Shown here piece by piece: positions 51,952 through 60,787 of a DNA stretch of 63,038 bases; position 1 is the stretch's first letter; the number at the start of each line of letters is the position of its first letter. The notes under the pieces were generated by a model. That model made no database searches and had not been told where the DNA came from. It saw only the letters and a list, made by a program, of their open reading frames with translations. Made by a program: the position numbers and the translations under genes. The stretch spans positions 1 to 63,038 of the forward strand of contig NZ_PGTB01000013.1 of NCBI RefSeq assembly GCF_002786325.1, written 5' to 3'. Origin of the DNA: Pseudooceanicola lipolyticus (GTDB taxonomy: Bacteria; Pseudomonadota; Alphaproteobacteria; Rhodobacterales; Rhodobacteraceae).

Positions 51952-52650
51952 TCAGGTGAGCGGAACGCTTGCATCGGGCTGGAACCCGTAGTGCAGCCCG
52001 CGCGAGACAAGGTCTTCCTGGCCTGCCGCTTCGCGTGCCAGGACCCGTTGAACCGAGGGCCGCGCGGCGATCCGTTCGGCATGGGCCATCAGGTTGGGAT
52101 AGCGCTCTTGCGGGAAACCCGCGCCGGTGACGCGAAACCAGACCCAGTTGACATAGCTGTCCATCGCGGCCCAGCGGTCGCCGTACCACCAGGGGCTGCG
52201 GGCAAGCCGGGCATCGATGAAATCGAAATGCGGGATCATCATCTCGGCCGACAGCTTCCAGACATCGCTGCGGGCGCCGTCCAGGGAACAGAAGCGCTCG
52301 GGGATGCGGATGCGCGTCACGATCGGATGCAAGACCGAAGCGCAGAAGGAGAGATCCGAGATATGCCGGCAGCGGTCAAACTCGGTCTCGGCCGGCGGCA
52401 TCACGCCCGCGTCGGGGAACCGGCTGTCGAGATAGGTCAGGATGGCGACATTTTCCGATAACGGGCGCCCGTCCTCCACCAGGACCGGCACCTTGCCCGC
52501 GGGGTTGAGCCTGAGATAGTCGCTGCCGCGCTGCTCCTTGGCGGTGAACGACACGACGCGGCTTTCGAATGGAACGCCGGCCTCTTCAAGACAGGTCATC
52601 GGGACGCGCGCGCAGGTGCCCGGCGCAAAGAAAACAATATAGTCAGACAT
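51952..52650 (-). CDS. glutathione S-transferase (beta-class-like)
   Basis: A 232-residue GST. The N terminus YIVFFAPGTCARVPMTCLEE places Cys13 where beta-class bacterial GSTs have their catalytic Cys. LNPAGKVPVLVEDGRPLSENVAILTYLD is the glutathione-binding part (read in segments). It sits between the SDR and the TRAP genes, so it probably acts in catabolism of the imported compound rather than in general stress. I do not see LigE/LigF-type sequence. Confidence 0.9.
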   Translation of the reverse strand: MSDYIVFFAPGTCARVPMTCLEEAGVPFESRVVSFTAKEQRGSDYLRLNPAGKVPVLVEDGRPLSENVAILTYLDSRFPDAGVMPPAETEFDRCRHISDLSFCASVLHPIVTRIRIPERFCSLDGARSDVWKLSAEMMIPHFDFIDARLARSPWWYGDRWAAMDSYVNWVWFRVTGAGFPQERYPNLMAHAERIAARPSVQRVLAREAAGQEDLVSRGLHYGFQPDASVPLT

Positions 52651-52685
52651 TCGGCCTCCTATGGAAAGCGGGGGGCGCTCTGCGC

Positions 52686-53579
52686 TCAGGATGTCGGCTG
52701 CGGTGTCAGCAGTTCGGCAAGGTCGATCCGCTCGAAGAAACCCCGGCGAACGCCGGTCGCCGCTTTGGCCACCTCCTCGGCGCCGTCGCCCAGCAGATCG
52801 ACCACCGTCCGGAAGGGCCGCGTGCCAAGCGGCATGTTCACAAGCTGCAGCACGGCATCGGCGACAACCTGCGGATGCGCATCGTCGGGCATCAGCGCCG
52901 ACAGCCGGTCCGCAATCGTGCTGGTCACATCGTCATAGCGCGCATAAGCGTCTGCCCGCGCCTGGTCATTCGGCGGCGAGGCCTTGGGAAAGTGTTCGGT
53001 GCCGGTGGTGAATGCGCCCGGCGAGACGATGACGGTCTCGATCCCGAAACGCGACACTTCCAGCGCGAGCGATCCTGCCAGCGAATCCATCGCAGCCTTT
53101 GCCGCCCCATATGGCCCCAGGAAGGGTGGAAAACCGCCGTGAACCGTCGTGCTGCTGATCCAGAGAAGCGTGCCCTGCCCCCGCTGGCGCATCACCGGAA
53201 GCACCGCGCGGTTGACCCGATGCGCCCCCAGCACATTGACCGCAAAGTTCTGCGCGACCTCGTCTGGCGTAAACGCTTCGGTCGGACCCAGAACAAGATG
53301 ACCGGCATTGTGCATCAGAACGTCGATCTGACCGGCCGTTTCCAGGACCGTGCGCACCGCCGCATCGACGGAACTGTCCGACAGGATATCCATCTCGACA
53401 GGGTGCAGCGACAGGCCCTCGCGACGTGCCAGCGCAGCAAGCGCCTCGGCCTGGGGCGCATTGCGACCGGCAATATCGCGCATCGAGGCAAAAACGACAT
53501 GCCCGCCACGGGCGAGCGTCTCGGCCGTCAAGCGGCCAATTCCCGTCGCGGCTCCCGTGATCAATACGACATCCGGCAT
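52686..53579 (-). CDS. SDR family oxidoreductase
   Basis: A 297-residue short-chain dehydrogenase. VLITGAATGIGRLTAE is the TGxxxGIG nucleotide motif, MHNAGHLVLG the NAG motif, and WISSTTVHGGFPPFLGPYGAAKAAM contains the catalytic Ser and Tyr-x3-Lys (read in segments). The ATG at 53579 has GGAGGAG upstream; a longer frame to 53609 is not preferred. First gene of the operon with the GST and TRAP transporter 2, 46 bases downstream of the AT-rich palindrome. Confidence 0.92.
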   Translation of the reverse strand: MPDVVLITGAATGIGRLTAETLARGGHVVFASMRDIAGRNAPQAEALAALARREGLSLHPVEMDILSDSSVDAAVRTVLETAGQIDVLMHNAGHLVLGPTEAFTPDEVAQNFAVNVLGAHRVNRAVLPVMRQRGQGTLLWISSTTVHGGFPPFLGPYGAAKAAMDSLAGSLALEVSRFGIETVIVSPGAFTTGTEHFPKASPPNDQARADAYARYDDVTSTIADRLSALMPDDAHPQVVADAVLQLVNMPLGTRPFRTVVDLLGDGAEEVAKAATGVRRGFFERIDLAELLTPQPTS

Positions 53580-53624
53580 CGCTTCGCTCCTCCCCAGCAG
53601 CCTGTTCATTCGAACTATTTGGCT

Positions 53625-53644
53625 TAGTAAAATATATTTTATTA
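53625..53644. promoter_or_regulatory. 20-bp AT palindrome upstream of the SDR-GST-TRAP operon
   Basis: TAGTAAAATATATTTTATTA, an inverted repeat with one mismatch. Its core AAAATATATTTT (53629-53640) is identical to 44502-44513 before TRAP operon 1. Confidence 0.55.
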
Positions 53645-53842
53645 CACATCAACTTTTTTATTCGCGGGGGAGAGATTTTTGCGGGCGCGCGCCGGGGCAG
53701 AGCCTGTGCACAGGTGCACCAGCGCAAGGGCGCGGCATTCAGGACCTGCCGCGATGGCTCAAGCCGCGCCGCTCCTCGTGCGGAGGAACGCCGTCGGGCT
53801 TCATGTTTTCACCGCGCTTGATGGTTCGAAAGAATGCAACGC

Positions 53843-53871
53843 AAAAGCCGCCCGCGTGGCAGGCGGACGGC
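53843..53871 (-). terminator. rho-independent terminator of the alpha/beta hydrolase gene
   Basis: On the minus strand GCCGTCCGC-CTGCCAC-GCGGGCGGC (one G-U pair) is followed by TTTT, about 60 bases after the hydrolase stop. Confidence 0.65.
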
Positions 53872-53929
53872 CTCTGGATCAGTCCGGCGCAACTTCGCCG
53901 TCCGAGCGTGCGTCAGGGTCCCCGCGTCA

Positions 53930-54826
53930 TCAAAGATGCGTCTGGAACCACTCGCATTGGGCTGGCGCAGAGATTTCGAATGGGCCGTCGGTATAGGCTT
54001 CGAAATGCCCGCATTCCAGCACCAGCAGTTTCTTGGGCTCGAGTGCACGCTCATAGGCTGCCAAGGTCATGTCGGCCGGCGTCAGGTGGTCGTCCCGGCC
54101 GACAACGATCATCAGCGGGGTCGGGGCGATACGGGCAATGGCATCGCCGGGTTCATATTCGGTGAACAACTCCATCGACCGCAGGGTGATCTCGTTCTGC
54201 CACCGGCCCCGCTTTTCCTCGGGCAGATCGCTGAAGAACCTGTGGCTGTCCTCGGTCGGCAGCGCGCAGGGATCGCCAAAGGTTTCGCCGATCACCGGCA
54301 TGGTCAGCGGGGCCTCGCCGCGCAGGCGGGCCTGGCGGTCGGCGACAAAGCCCTCGCGCAGACCGGCCCAGAGATCCGAGCGGACCAGGCGGCGGGCATT
54401 TTCCAGGCCCTGCACCAGGGGCACCTGCGAGACCACGCATTTCACCCGACGATCCCGCGCCGCGACCACCAGAACATGGCCGCCGCTATAGCTGGAGCCC
54501 CAGGCGCCGATGCGGTTGGGATCCACATCCGCGCGCCCCTGGGCATAGGTGATGGCATCCCGGAAGTCGCGGATCTGCTGTTCGGGGTCGATCTCGCCAC
54601 GGGGCGTGCCGCCGCTGTCGCCGAGATTGCGGTTGTCGTAAACGATCACGTTCATGCCGGCGGCCTGAAAGGTCTTGGCAAAGCCGTCCAGGTGCATTTC
54701 CTTGGTGGCGGAAAAGCCATGGCACATGATCACCGTCGGCGCCGGGCCGTCGGCACCGGCGGCGGCAAAGAACCAGCCGGCCAGGGTGGTTCCGTCTTCG
54801 GTATTGAAAGTAATGTCGGTTTTCAT
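53930..54826 (-). CDS. alpha/beta hydrolase
   Basis: A 298-residue alpha/beta hydrolase. VIMCHGFSATKE is the oxyanion strand, GSSYSGGH (S112 as likely nucleophile, in a G-x-S-x-S context rather than the usual G-x-S-x-G) the nucleophile elbow, VVGRDDHLTP the acid and ECGHFEAY the histidine segment. It resembles dienelactone-hydrolase/CocE-like serine hydrolases. The ATG at 54826 has GAGGAGGA upstream. Divergent from an AraC regulator, its likely controller. Ester or lactone hydrolysis is probable; substrate unknown. Confidence 0.88.
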   Translation of the reverse strand: MKTDITFNTEDGTTLAGWFFAAAGADGPAPTVIMCHGFSATKEMHLDGFAKTFQAAGMNVIVYDNRNLGDSGGTPRGEIDPEQQIRDFRDAITYAQGRADVDPNRIGAWGSSYSGGHVLVVAARDRRVKCVVSQVPLVQGLENARRLVRSDLWAGLREGFVADRQARLRGEAPLTMPVIGETFGDPCALPTEDSHRFFSDLPEEKRGRWQNEITLRSMELFTEYEPGDAIARIAPTPLMIVVGRDDHLTPADMTLAAYERALEPKKLLVLECGHFEAYTDGPFEISAPAQCEWFQTHL

Positions 54827-54876
54827 TGTGGGTCCTCCTCGTGACAGCCACCCTAACCGCCGCAACACAGGCCTTC

Positions 54877-54906
54877 TTGACGGGCAAAGAACCAAGTGTT
54901 GATAAT
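54877..54906 (+). promoter_or_regulatory. sigma70-like promoter for the AraC regulator gene
   Basis: TTGACG (54877-54882) and GATAAT (54901-54906) are 18 bases apart, about 47 bases before the GTG start. Good match to both hexamers. Confidence 0.5.
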
Positions 54907-54952
54907 TCGTGCAGCCCGAAGGCCGGTTGGTCGCGGGCCGGGGGGAGTGTTG

Positions 54953-55909
54953 GTGTTAACCTGGTCAACCGATCGATACAGGACCGAAGACCGGTTCGAT
55001 GTCTGGCATGATACACTCAACGCCACGCATTTGCCCTGGCGGCTGAACAAAGCGAACGAGCGCTTTTGCCGGGCAGAGATCCAAGCGCTGGACACCGGGG
55101 TGACGACATTCGTGACCTGTCGCTGTGATCCTTGTGCCGGATTTCGAGACGCCAAGATGGCGCGGGCCGACAGCGGCGACTTTTACGGCATTCTGGCCCT
55201 GCAGAAGGGGCGGGAACGGGTGCGCCAGGATAATTGGTCGGTCGAGATGCGGCCCGGCGATGTACTGATCTGGGATTCCGCCCGTCCGATCCGGTTCGAC
55301 GTTCTGGAATCGATCGAAAAAGCCACGCTGTTGGTGCCCAAACACCGGTTGGCCGAAGTGGCCGGCACCCCGGTATTGCCGTCGGGCCGGGTGAACACCA
55401 CCCAGGGGTTCGGTGCATTGCTGTTTGACCGGATGCGCGGGGTGAGCAACCAGATCAGCGATTTCGCAACCGTCGGCACGCCGCAGTTGGAACTGGCCCT
55501 GTTGCGGGATGTGCTGAATGCCGTCGGCGACATGCGTTCGAATGAAATGGTTTCGGCACGCCAGGCCCTGCGCGAGCGGGTCGAGCGCGTCATCGAAGCG
55601 CGATTTCAGGACCAGGATTTCGCTCCGGCGGTCCTGGCCGACATGCTGGGTATCTCGGTGCGCGCGCTCAACAAGGCCTTTGAAAACTCCGGTACCACGG
55701 TTGCGATGAAGATACGCGAACGCCGGCTGCATGCGGCAAAGACCGATCTGGGAAACCCGGACCTGCTGCGCTGTTCGGTGACGCAAATCTGCCTGACCCG
55801 GGGATTTTCAAGCGTCGAGCACTTCAGCCGCTCTTTCCGCGCCAGGTTCGGCATCTCGCCGCGCGACTACCGGTCCCAGGCCTGTGCCGAGAGGTCAAAG
55901 GCGGTCTGA
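54953..55909 (+). CDS. AraC family transcriptional regulator
   Basis: A regulator of about 318 residues with an AraC-binding-like N-terminal domain (about 15-190; RFDVWHDTLN, MRPGDVLIWDSARPI) and a C-terminal AraC HTH (DFAPAVLADMLGISVRALNKAF and ICLTRGFSSVEHFSRSFRARFGISPRDYR, read in segments). No good ATG exists near the domain start; the GTG at 54953 with GGGGGAG upstream is my choice, and TTG 54896 is possible. Divergent from the alpha/beta hydrolase gene and probably its regulator. Confidence 0.88.
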   Translation: MLTWSTDRYRTEDRFDVWHDTLNATHLPWRLNKANERFCRAEIQALDTGVTTFVTCRCDPCAGFRDAKMARADSGDFYGILALQKGRERVRQDNWSVEMRPGDVLIWDSARPIRFDVLESIEKATLLVPKHRLAEVAGTPVLPSGRVNTTQGFGALLFDRMRGVSNQISDFATVGTPQLELALLRDVLNAVGDMRSNEMVSARQALRERVERVIEARFQDQDFAPAVLADMLGISVRALNKAFENSGTTVAMKIRERRLHAAKTDLGNPDLLRCSVTQICLTRGFSSVEHFSRSFRARFGISPRDYRSQACAERSKAV

Positions 55910-55931
55910 ATTCCGGCCCGGGGCGGCCGTT

Positions 55932-57062
55932 TCACGCCCAGCAGTCGCCTGTCAGGGCGCTCTCATATCCGTGCTGATAGACCCGCCGCATGTATTTGGC
56001 GTCAAACCGGTCCGAGGCGTCCCATGTTGCACCGATTTCCGGCGCGACCGAGGCGACCGAGGTGCTGATTCCGTTTCGGTCTGCCGTTTGCCGCGCCACC
56101 GTCACACCGGTTCCGGCGCTGGCCCGGATCATCGCGGAAACCGCCTGCTGCGACAGGCCCAAGGCCGTGGCACTTGCGGTCTGCGGCACCGGGTCCAGGG
56201 TGTTGTTCACCACGATGTAGAGCCTGCCACCGTTTGATTTCGGCCAGTTCGGGTCGAAGGCCGCGGCCGGAAGTGCCAGGAACTGCATAATCACGCCGCC
56301 GTCGACATGTGTTTCGCGTCGCGTCGCGCCGCCCGCCTCGAACTCGATCTTCACCGGCGGGAACAATCCGGGGATCGCCGAGGATGCGCGCAAGATCGCG
56401 CGGAACAGCCCGTAGGCCCCGGCCTCGGCGATGGCCCCCATATTCCATATCATGGCTTCGGTGGTTTCCAGGCTGGTGGTCACCACCAGCAGCCGCGCCC
56501 CTGCGCGGTGCCGCGCGGCAATCGCCCGGATCAGCGAGGGAGGCGTGTAATCTTCGATCAGCCGTGCCAGCGGCGCAGTGTCATACAGCGCATCCGAATA
56601 GGCAAAGCTCAGCCTGCGCAGCCGCATCATGTCATCGCTGTCATGGGTCAGGAAGATGTCGCGCAATGTGGGATCATACGCCTGGCCCAGAAAGGCAAAC
56701 GGCGCGATCAAAGCCCCGATGGAAACGCCGGTGACGATGTCGAAACCGGGGCGCGTGCCGGCCGCCGTCCACCCGTTCAGAAGACCGGCGCCAAAGGCCC
56801 CGTCCTCTCCCCCGCCGGAAAGCGCAAGGATGCGCGGGCCGGCCGTCAGGGTTGCCGCAGGCAGGTGGTTGGCCCATGTCGCCGCGTCGGTGAAGGCAGG
56901 CAAGCGCCAGGCGGCCAAGGGGTCAGGATCCAGTCGTGACAGCCGGGCATAGGTTTCGCTTTGCGGCGCCATTCCGGTGCAACCGGCAAGAACCGCGGCG
57001 GAAGACAGACACAGGAAATTGCGGCGGCAATACCTCCGCGTGGCAGGCGATCGTCCAGGCAT
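55932..57062 (-). CDS. patatin-like phospholipase, lipoprotein
   Basis: A 376-residue patatin-family serine lipase. An RR-containing signal sequence ends in a lipobox (L25-A26-G27-C28), so it is probably a lipoprotein. The catalytic Ser-Asp dyad is S114 (GVSIGAL) and D254 (HVDGGV); GGGEDGAFGAG (83-93) is the oxyanion loop. It would hydrolyse phospholipids or other esters at the membrane. It follows the small exported protein gene by 121 bases on the same strand; that gap holds a GC hairpin (57094-57123). Confidence 0.9.
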   Translation of the reverse strand: MPGRSPATRRYCRRNFLCLSSAAVLAGCTGMAPQSETYARLSRLDPDPLAAWRLPAFTDAATWANHLPAATLTAGPRILALSGGGEDGAFGAGLLNGWTAAGTRPGFDIVTGVSIGALIAPFAFLGQAYDPTLRDIFLTHDSDDMMRLRRLSFAYSDALYDTAPLARLIEDYTPPSLIRAIAARHRAGARLLVVTTSLETTEAMIWNMGAIAEAGAYGLFRAILRASSAIPGLFPPVKIEFEAGGATRRETHVDGGVIMQFLALPAAAFDPNWPKSNGGRLYIVVNNTLDPVPQTASATALGLSQQAVSAMIRASAGTGVTVARQTADRNGISTSVASVAPEIGATWDASDRFDAKYMRRVYQHGYESALTGDCWA

Positions 57063-57183
57063 GGGTTCAGGCTTTCATTTGGCGTTGTGGGCGGCGGCCT
57101 CTGCCGGTTTGGGCAGAGGCGCCGCAATTGCCGATGCAACCGGGACCGCCAGGCGCGGCCCCCAGCGGGTGAACCTGGTCAGC

Positions 57184-57498
57184 TCAGCCCTGGCTGTGGT
57201 CGGCGTGGCCGGACACGCAGGCCAACGGGCGTTTTGCGTCGGGGCTGCGGCAGGTGCCGGTGACCTGTTCATCGTCGAGCGTGAATTCACACGCATCTGC
57301 GGCGGATTTTCCGCTGCAGGCTTGCATCGCGGCGCGCGGCGGACGTTCGCCGCCCCCTTGCGGGCGGGACTGCGCAAGTTCGATCACCGCGCTGCCCTCG
57401 GCCAGGACCGGCGCGATGGCGGTTCCAAGCGAAACGGCACTGGCCAACAGCAAGAGGCTCAGGACGATGAGAATGCGGATTCTACGAGGCGTTTTCAA
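57184..57498 (-). CDS. small exported cysteine-containing protein
   Basis: A probable 104-residue protein starting at a TTG (57498) with a CGGAG ribosome site seven bases before it; the longer frame from 57639 has no signal sequence at its start. Residues about 8-32 are a signal peptide (ILIVLSLLLLASAVSLG). The mature part has four Cys in MQACSGKSAADACEFTLDD and VTGTCRSP...LACVSG, suggesting two disulfides in the periplasm. It lies next to a two-component system. Family not named; similar small proteins of this Cys pattern are widespread. Confidence 0.6.
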   Translation of the reverse strand: MKTPRRIRILIVLSLLLLASAVSLGTAIAPVLAEGSAVIELAQSRPQGGGERPPRAAMQACSGKSAADACEFTLDDEQVTGTCRSPDAKRPLACVSGHADHSQG

Positions 57499-57635
57499 AG
57501 GGTCACTCCGATCTGTTGTGACGCCAACATCGGCGTCTGCCGGAGATGTCGCATGTGTCTGTGCAGCGGCATTGCAAAGAATATGAAGCCAGCGTGCAGG
57601 CGGAAAAAAACGTTCCGACGTCGCCGCCGCGCCAC

Positions 57636-58328
57636 TCACTCGTCGGGGGGATCGTAGGCATAGCCGACGCCATAGACCGAACGGATCGGATCGAAGGCCG
57701 CCACCGCAGAGAGCTTCCTGCGGATATTGCGGATGTGGCTGTCGATCGTGCGATCGAAGATATCGGCATCATCGGGAAAGGCGAGGTCCAGCAGGCGTTC
57801 GCGCGAAAAGACCTGCCCCGGTCGGGTGGCCAGCGTAAGCAGCAGCGAAAATTCCCGCCGCGTCAGATCCAGCTGTTGCCCGTCCAGGCTGGCCCGCCAT
57901 TTGTCCTTGTACAACACCAGGCGGTCTCTCCTGGCCTTGCCGGGGTCCGTCGCCGCCGGTCGGCGGCGCAGAACCGCCTTGATCCGGGCCACCAATTCGC
58001 GCGGCGAATAGGGTTTGCACAGGTAATCATCCGCGCCCAGTTCCAACCCGAGCAGCCGGTCGATCTCTTCCACCCGCGCCGTTGTCATGATGATCGGCAA
58101 ATCGCTCTGGGCGCGGATCGCCTTGCAAATTGTCAGCCCGTCGACACCGGGCAGCATCAGGTCCAGCACCAGCAGGTCAAAGCCGCCGGACACCGCGCGG
58201 TCGGCGGCACCGGTGCCCTCGTGCATCAGTTCGGCCGTCATACCGGCGGCCAGCAGATAATCCCGCAACACGTCAGCCAGCGCATGTTCGTCTTCGACAA
58301 TCAGGATATTCGGCGGGGTGTCAGTCAT
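57636..58328 (-). CDS. OmpR-family response regulator (BaeR-like)
   Basis: A 230-residue response regulator. The receiver domain has the acidic pocket E12/D13 and phosphorylation site D56 (LLVLDLMLPG), with the switch Lys in YLCKPYSP; the C-terminal winged helix includes RREFSLLLTLATRPGQVFSRERLLDLAF and RTIDSHIRNIRRKL (read in segments). The start at 58328 overlaps the kinase gene end by eight bases. With the kinase it resembles BaeSR envelope-stress systems; the neighbouring exported and lipase genes may be targets. Confidence 0.94.
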   Translation of the reverse strand: MTDTPPNILIVEDEHALADVLRDYLLAAGMTAELMHEGTGAADRAVSGGFDLLVLDLMLPGVDGLTICKAIRAQSDLPIIMTTARVEEIDRLLGLELGADDYLCKPYSPRELVARIKAVLRRRPAATDPGKARRDRLVLYKDKWRASLDGQQLDLTRREFSLLLTLATRPGQVFSRERLLDLAFPDDADIFDRTIDSHIRNIRRKLSAVAAFDPIRSVYGVGYAYDPPDE

Positions 58329-59739
58329 CTTCGTCCTCTGCGAGGGGCAGGTGGAACGCCAGGCGCAGGCCACCCAGTTCCGACGGCGCGGCCTCGATCG
58401 TGCCACCCTGCGCGGCCAGCAGCGACCGGCAAATCGCCAGCCCAAGCCCCGACCCGCCGAAATCGCGCGAGCGCGAGGTCTCGCTGCGGCTGAACCTGTC
58501 GAACAGGGTGGCCAGGCCATGTGCATCCGGGCAGGGCGCGGTGTCTTGAATGATCACCTCGGCGCGGGGGCCGACCCGGCGACAGGTGACCTCGATCCGC
58601 CCGGGCGCATCGGTATAGCGGCGTGCATTGTCGAGCAGGTTGTCCAGAACCTGTCGCATCCGCCGGGTGTCGGCACTGACAATCACGACCGGATCGGTTG
58701 CCACCTGCAGCTCCAGCCCCTGCAGCAAACGGGACCGCTGGAGGCTGGTGCAGGCCTCCTCGACAACGCGCGACAGATCCATCCTGACCAGGTCGAGGTT
58801 CAACCGCCCCTCGTCACCGCTGGCCAACAGGCGCAGGTCATCCACCAGGCCCGACAGGCGGCGGACGGCGCCGTGCATCGCATCCAGCGTTGCGGGTGTC
58901 GCACTGCGAACCCCATCCTGCAGCGCTTCGATCTCGGCCTGCAAAACCGCAAGCGGGGTTTTCAGCTCATGCGATGTATCCGACACCCATTGCCGTTCTC
59001 GCAGGCGGCTGGCCTGCAGGCTTTCGGCCAGCGCATTCTGATCGGCCATCAGGCGCCCCAATTCGTCATTCATGCGCGGTTTCAGCCGGCTGCGCAAATC
59101 TCCCTTGGCCAGCCTGGTCACATGGCTGGCAACCTCATGGATCGGGCGCAGGAACTGGCGGGCGGTCAGAAACGCCACGATGGACGCGACGGCGACCGAA
59201 ATTCCCGCGATCAGCAGAATCGACCGCAGCTGGCGCGACAGGAACAGCTGACCCGGCCCCGACGACGGTTCCTCCCGGCCAAAAAGGCGGAGCGTCGCCG
59301 CCGTGCCAGCCGGCAGGTCGACCGGCAGATCGGCAAACGCCGTCCCGCTGGCGCGGCCTGCCAGAATTTTTCCGTCGGGCGCGATCAAGGCCAGCCTGTC
59401 GGGCAGGCGCATCGGCCTGGGCGGACCGGGCGGTCGACCCCGGGGCGGCATGTCGGGCAGCGCCGGGCGCGCCGGTGTCCGCGCCGCGTAAGTCTCGACC
59501 GTGGCAATCCAGGCCCCGAACTCGCGAAGGCTGGGCCAGCCCTCCGCCGCCTCCGGATGTTCGGCCAGGCCACGGGCAAGGCGCTCCAACTGGTGCAACT
59601 CGGTTTCCAGCAGATACTGCCCGAACCCGTTTCGCATGTTGTAGGTCAGGGCCCCGACCATCAGAACGACGACCAGCACGACCGGGAACAGCACGGCCGA
59701 AAAAAGTTTACCGGTGAGGGAAAGGCGCGACCAAATCAT
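58321..59739 (-). CDS. sensor histidine kinase (BaeS-like)
   Basis: A 472-residue membrane kinase: TM1 (about 10-30), periplasmic sensor (about 31-170), TM2 (about 175-193), HAMP, then the H-box SDTSHELKTP with H257, N-box NLLDNARRY, and G-box FGGSGLGLAICRSLL. The sensor contains an unusual proline- and arginine-rich stretch (PALPDMPPRGRPPGPPRP), not typical of BaeS. It forms a two-component pair with the overlapping response regulator. Confidence 0.93.
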   Translation of the reverse strand: MIWSRLSLTGKLFSAVLFPVVLVVVLMVGALTYNMRNGFGQYLLETELHQLERLARGLAEHPEAAEGWPSLREFGAWIATVETYAARTPARPALPDMPPRGRPPGPPRPMRLPDRLALIAPDGKILAGRASGTAFADLPVDLPAGTAATLRLFGREEPSSGPGQLFLSRQLRSILLIAGISVAVASIVAFLTARQFLRPIHEVASHVTRLAKGDLRSRLKPRMNDELGRLMADQNALAESLQASRLRERQWVSDTSHELKTPLAVLQAEIEALQDGVRSATPATLDAMHGAVRRLSGLVDDLRLLASGDEGRLNLDLVRMDLSRVVEEACTSLQRSRLLQGLELQVATDPVVIVSADTRRMRQVLDNLLDNARRYTDAPGRIEVTCRRVGPRAEVIIQDTAPCPDAHGLATLFDRFSRSETSRSRDFGGSGLGLAICRSLLAAQGGTIEAAPSELGGLRLAFHLPLAEDEDD

Positions 59740-59824
59740 AACCGCGCGATAATTTCAGACTGTGCAGATAAAATGAAGCTCCGATGCCGCGCGGCATGCT
59801 GCACGCCTCCCATTGGCCGCGCCG

Positions 59825-60787
59825 CTACACCGCACGCCGCAACGCGGCCGGTCCCTTGCCGAACTGCTGCTTGAACATCCGGGAGAAGTGGCTGCGATTG
59901 GTAAAGCCGGTGGCCACCGCGACCGTTTCGATCGACATGCTGGTCTGGTTCAGCATTTCCGCCGCCTTGGCCATCCGCACCTTGCGATAAAAGCTCATCG
60001 GCGTTTCGCCCAGATGCTGGCGCGACAGCCGCACCAGCTGACGCGCGCTGACACCGCAGAGCGTGGCCAGATCCGCCAGGGTGATCGGATCCGCGATATG
60101 GCTCGAGATCAGCTGGATCATCGCCGCCAATGCCGGATGATGCACGTCATAGCGTTGCACCGGGTCAAGCTGCTGCGGCGCCTCGGCCTGCCGGATCCCG
60201 GTATGGATCAGCCAGTCGCTGACCGAGCGGGCCAGCTCGATGCCGTGATCGGCGGTGATCAGGGCATGCATCATGTCAAGCGGCGCCATGCCGCCGGCAC
60301 AGGTATAGCGGTCGCGGTCGATGACGAACAGCCGCCGCTCGACCAGGGCGTCGGGATAGGTCTCGCGCATTTCGTCCAGATGCAGCCAATGCACGGTATA
60401 GCGCCGCTCCGACATCACCCCGGCGGCGGCCAGGATCGCCGCGCCGCCGGAAATGCCGCCAAGCGGAGTGCCCGCCCGCGCGGCGCGGCGCAGCCAGGCC
60501 GAAACGCGGGGGTCGCGAAAGGACAGCGGGTCGCCACCCGCAACCACGAACAGGATGTCGAAATCGGCCTCGACCTCGGCCATCGGCACCGTCTGGAACC
60601 CGCAGGCCGCAACCGAGGTCGGCGCCCAGCCCCCGTCGGCGGTGACAAAACTCATCCGGTAATGGCCGGCGCGCCCCAGCAGATTGGCGGCGCGCAGCGG
60701 TTCCACCGCCGAGGCCACCGACATCAGCGCATAGCCGGGGATAAGCAGGAAACCGAAATGCCGGGGTTGCGAGGTGCTGGTGTTCAT
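59825..60787 (-). CDS. GlxA family transcriptional regulator (GbdR-like)
   Basis: A 320-residue regulator with an N-terminal DJ-1/PfpI-type domain (residues about 10-175; FGFLLIPGYALMSVASAVEPLRAAN, ILFVVAGGDP, GGISGGAAIL) and a C-terminal AraC HTH (about 215-315). This is the architecture of GbdR, the glycine-betaine regulator that activates demethylation genes including sarcosine oxidase. It is divergent from soxBDA across 111 bases, which supports that role. Confidence 0.9.
   Translation of the reverse strand: MNTSTSQPRHFGFLLIPGYALMSVASAVEPLRAANLLGRAGHYRMSFVTADGGWAPTSVAACGFQTVPMAEVEADFDILFVVAGGDPLSFRDPRVSAWLRRAARAGTPLGGISGGAAILAAAGVMSERRYTVHWLHLDEMRETYPDALVERRLFVIDRDRYTCAGGMAPLDMMHALITADHGIELARSVSDWLIHTGIRQAEAPQQLDPVQRYDVHHPALAAMIQLISSHIADPITLADLATLCGVSARQLVRLSRQHLGETPMSFYRKVRMAKAAEMLNQTSMSIETVAVATGFTNRSHFSRMFKQQFGKGPAALRRAV

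Larger units (their letters stand above)
53580..53929. other. 350-base intergenic region between divergent/terminating genes
   Basis: The part next to the SDR start is AT-rich and carries the palindrome at 53625-53644, likely the operator and promoter of the SDR-GST-TRAP operon. The middle is GC-rich with no supported gene. A minus-strand terminator for the alpha/beta hydrolase gene is at 53843-53871. Confidence 0.6.

Noticed and set aside
51952-53579. Naming the GST and SDR as LigE/F and LigD
   Set aside because: The gene logic fits, but the GST N terminus is beta-class-like with Cys13; naming would go beyond the sequence.
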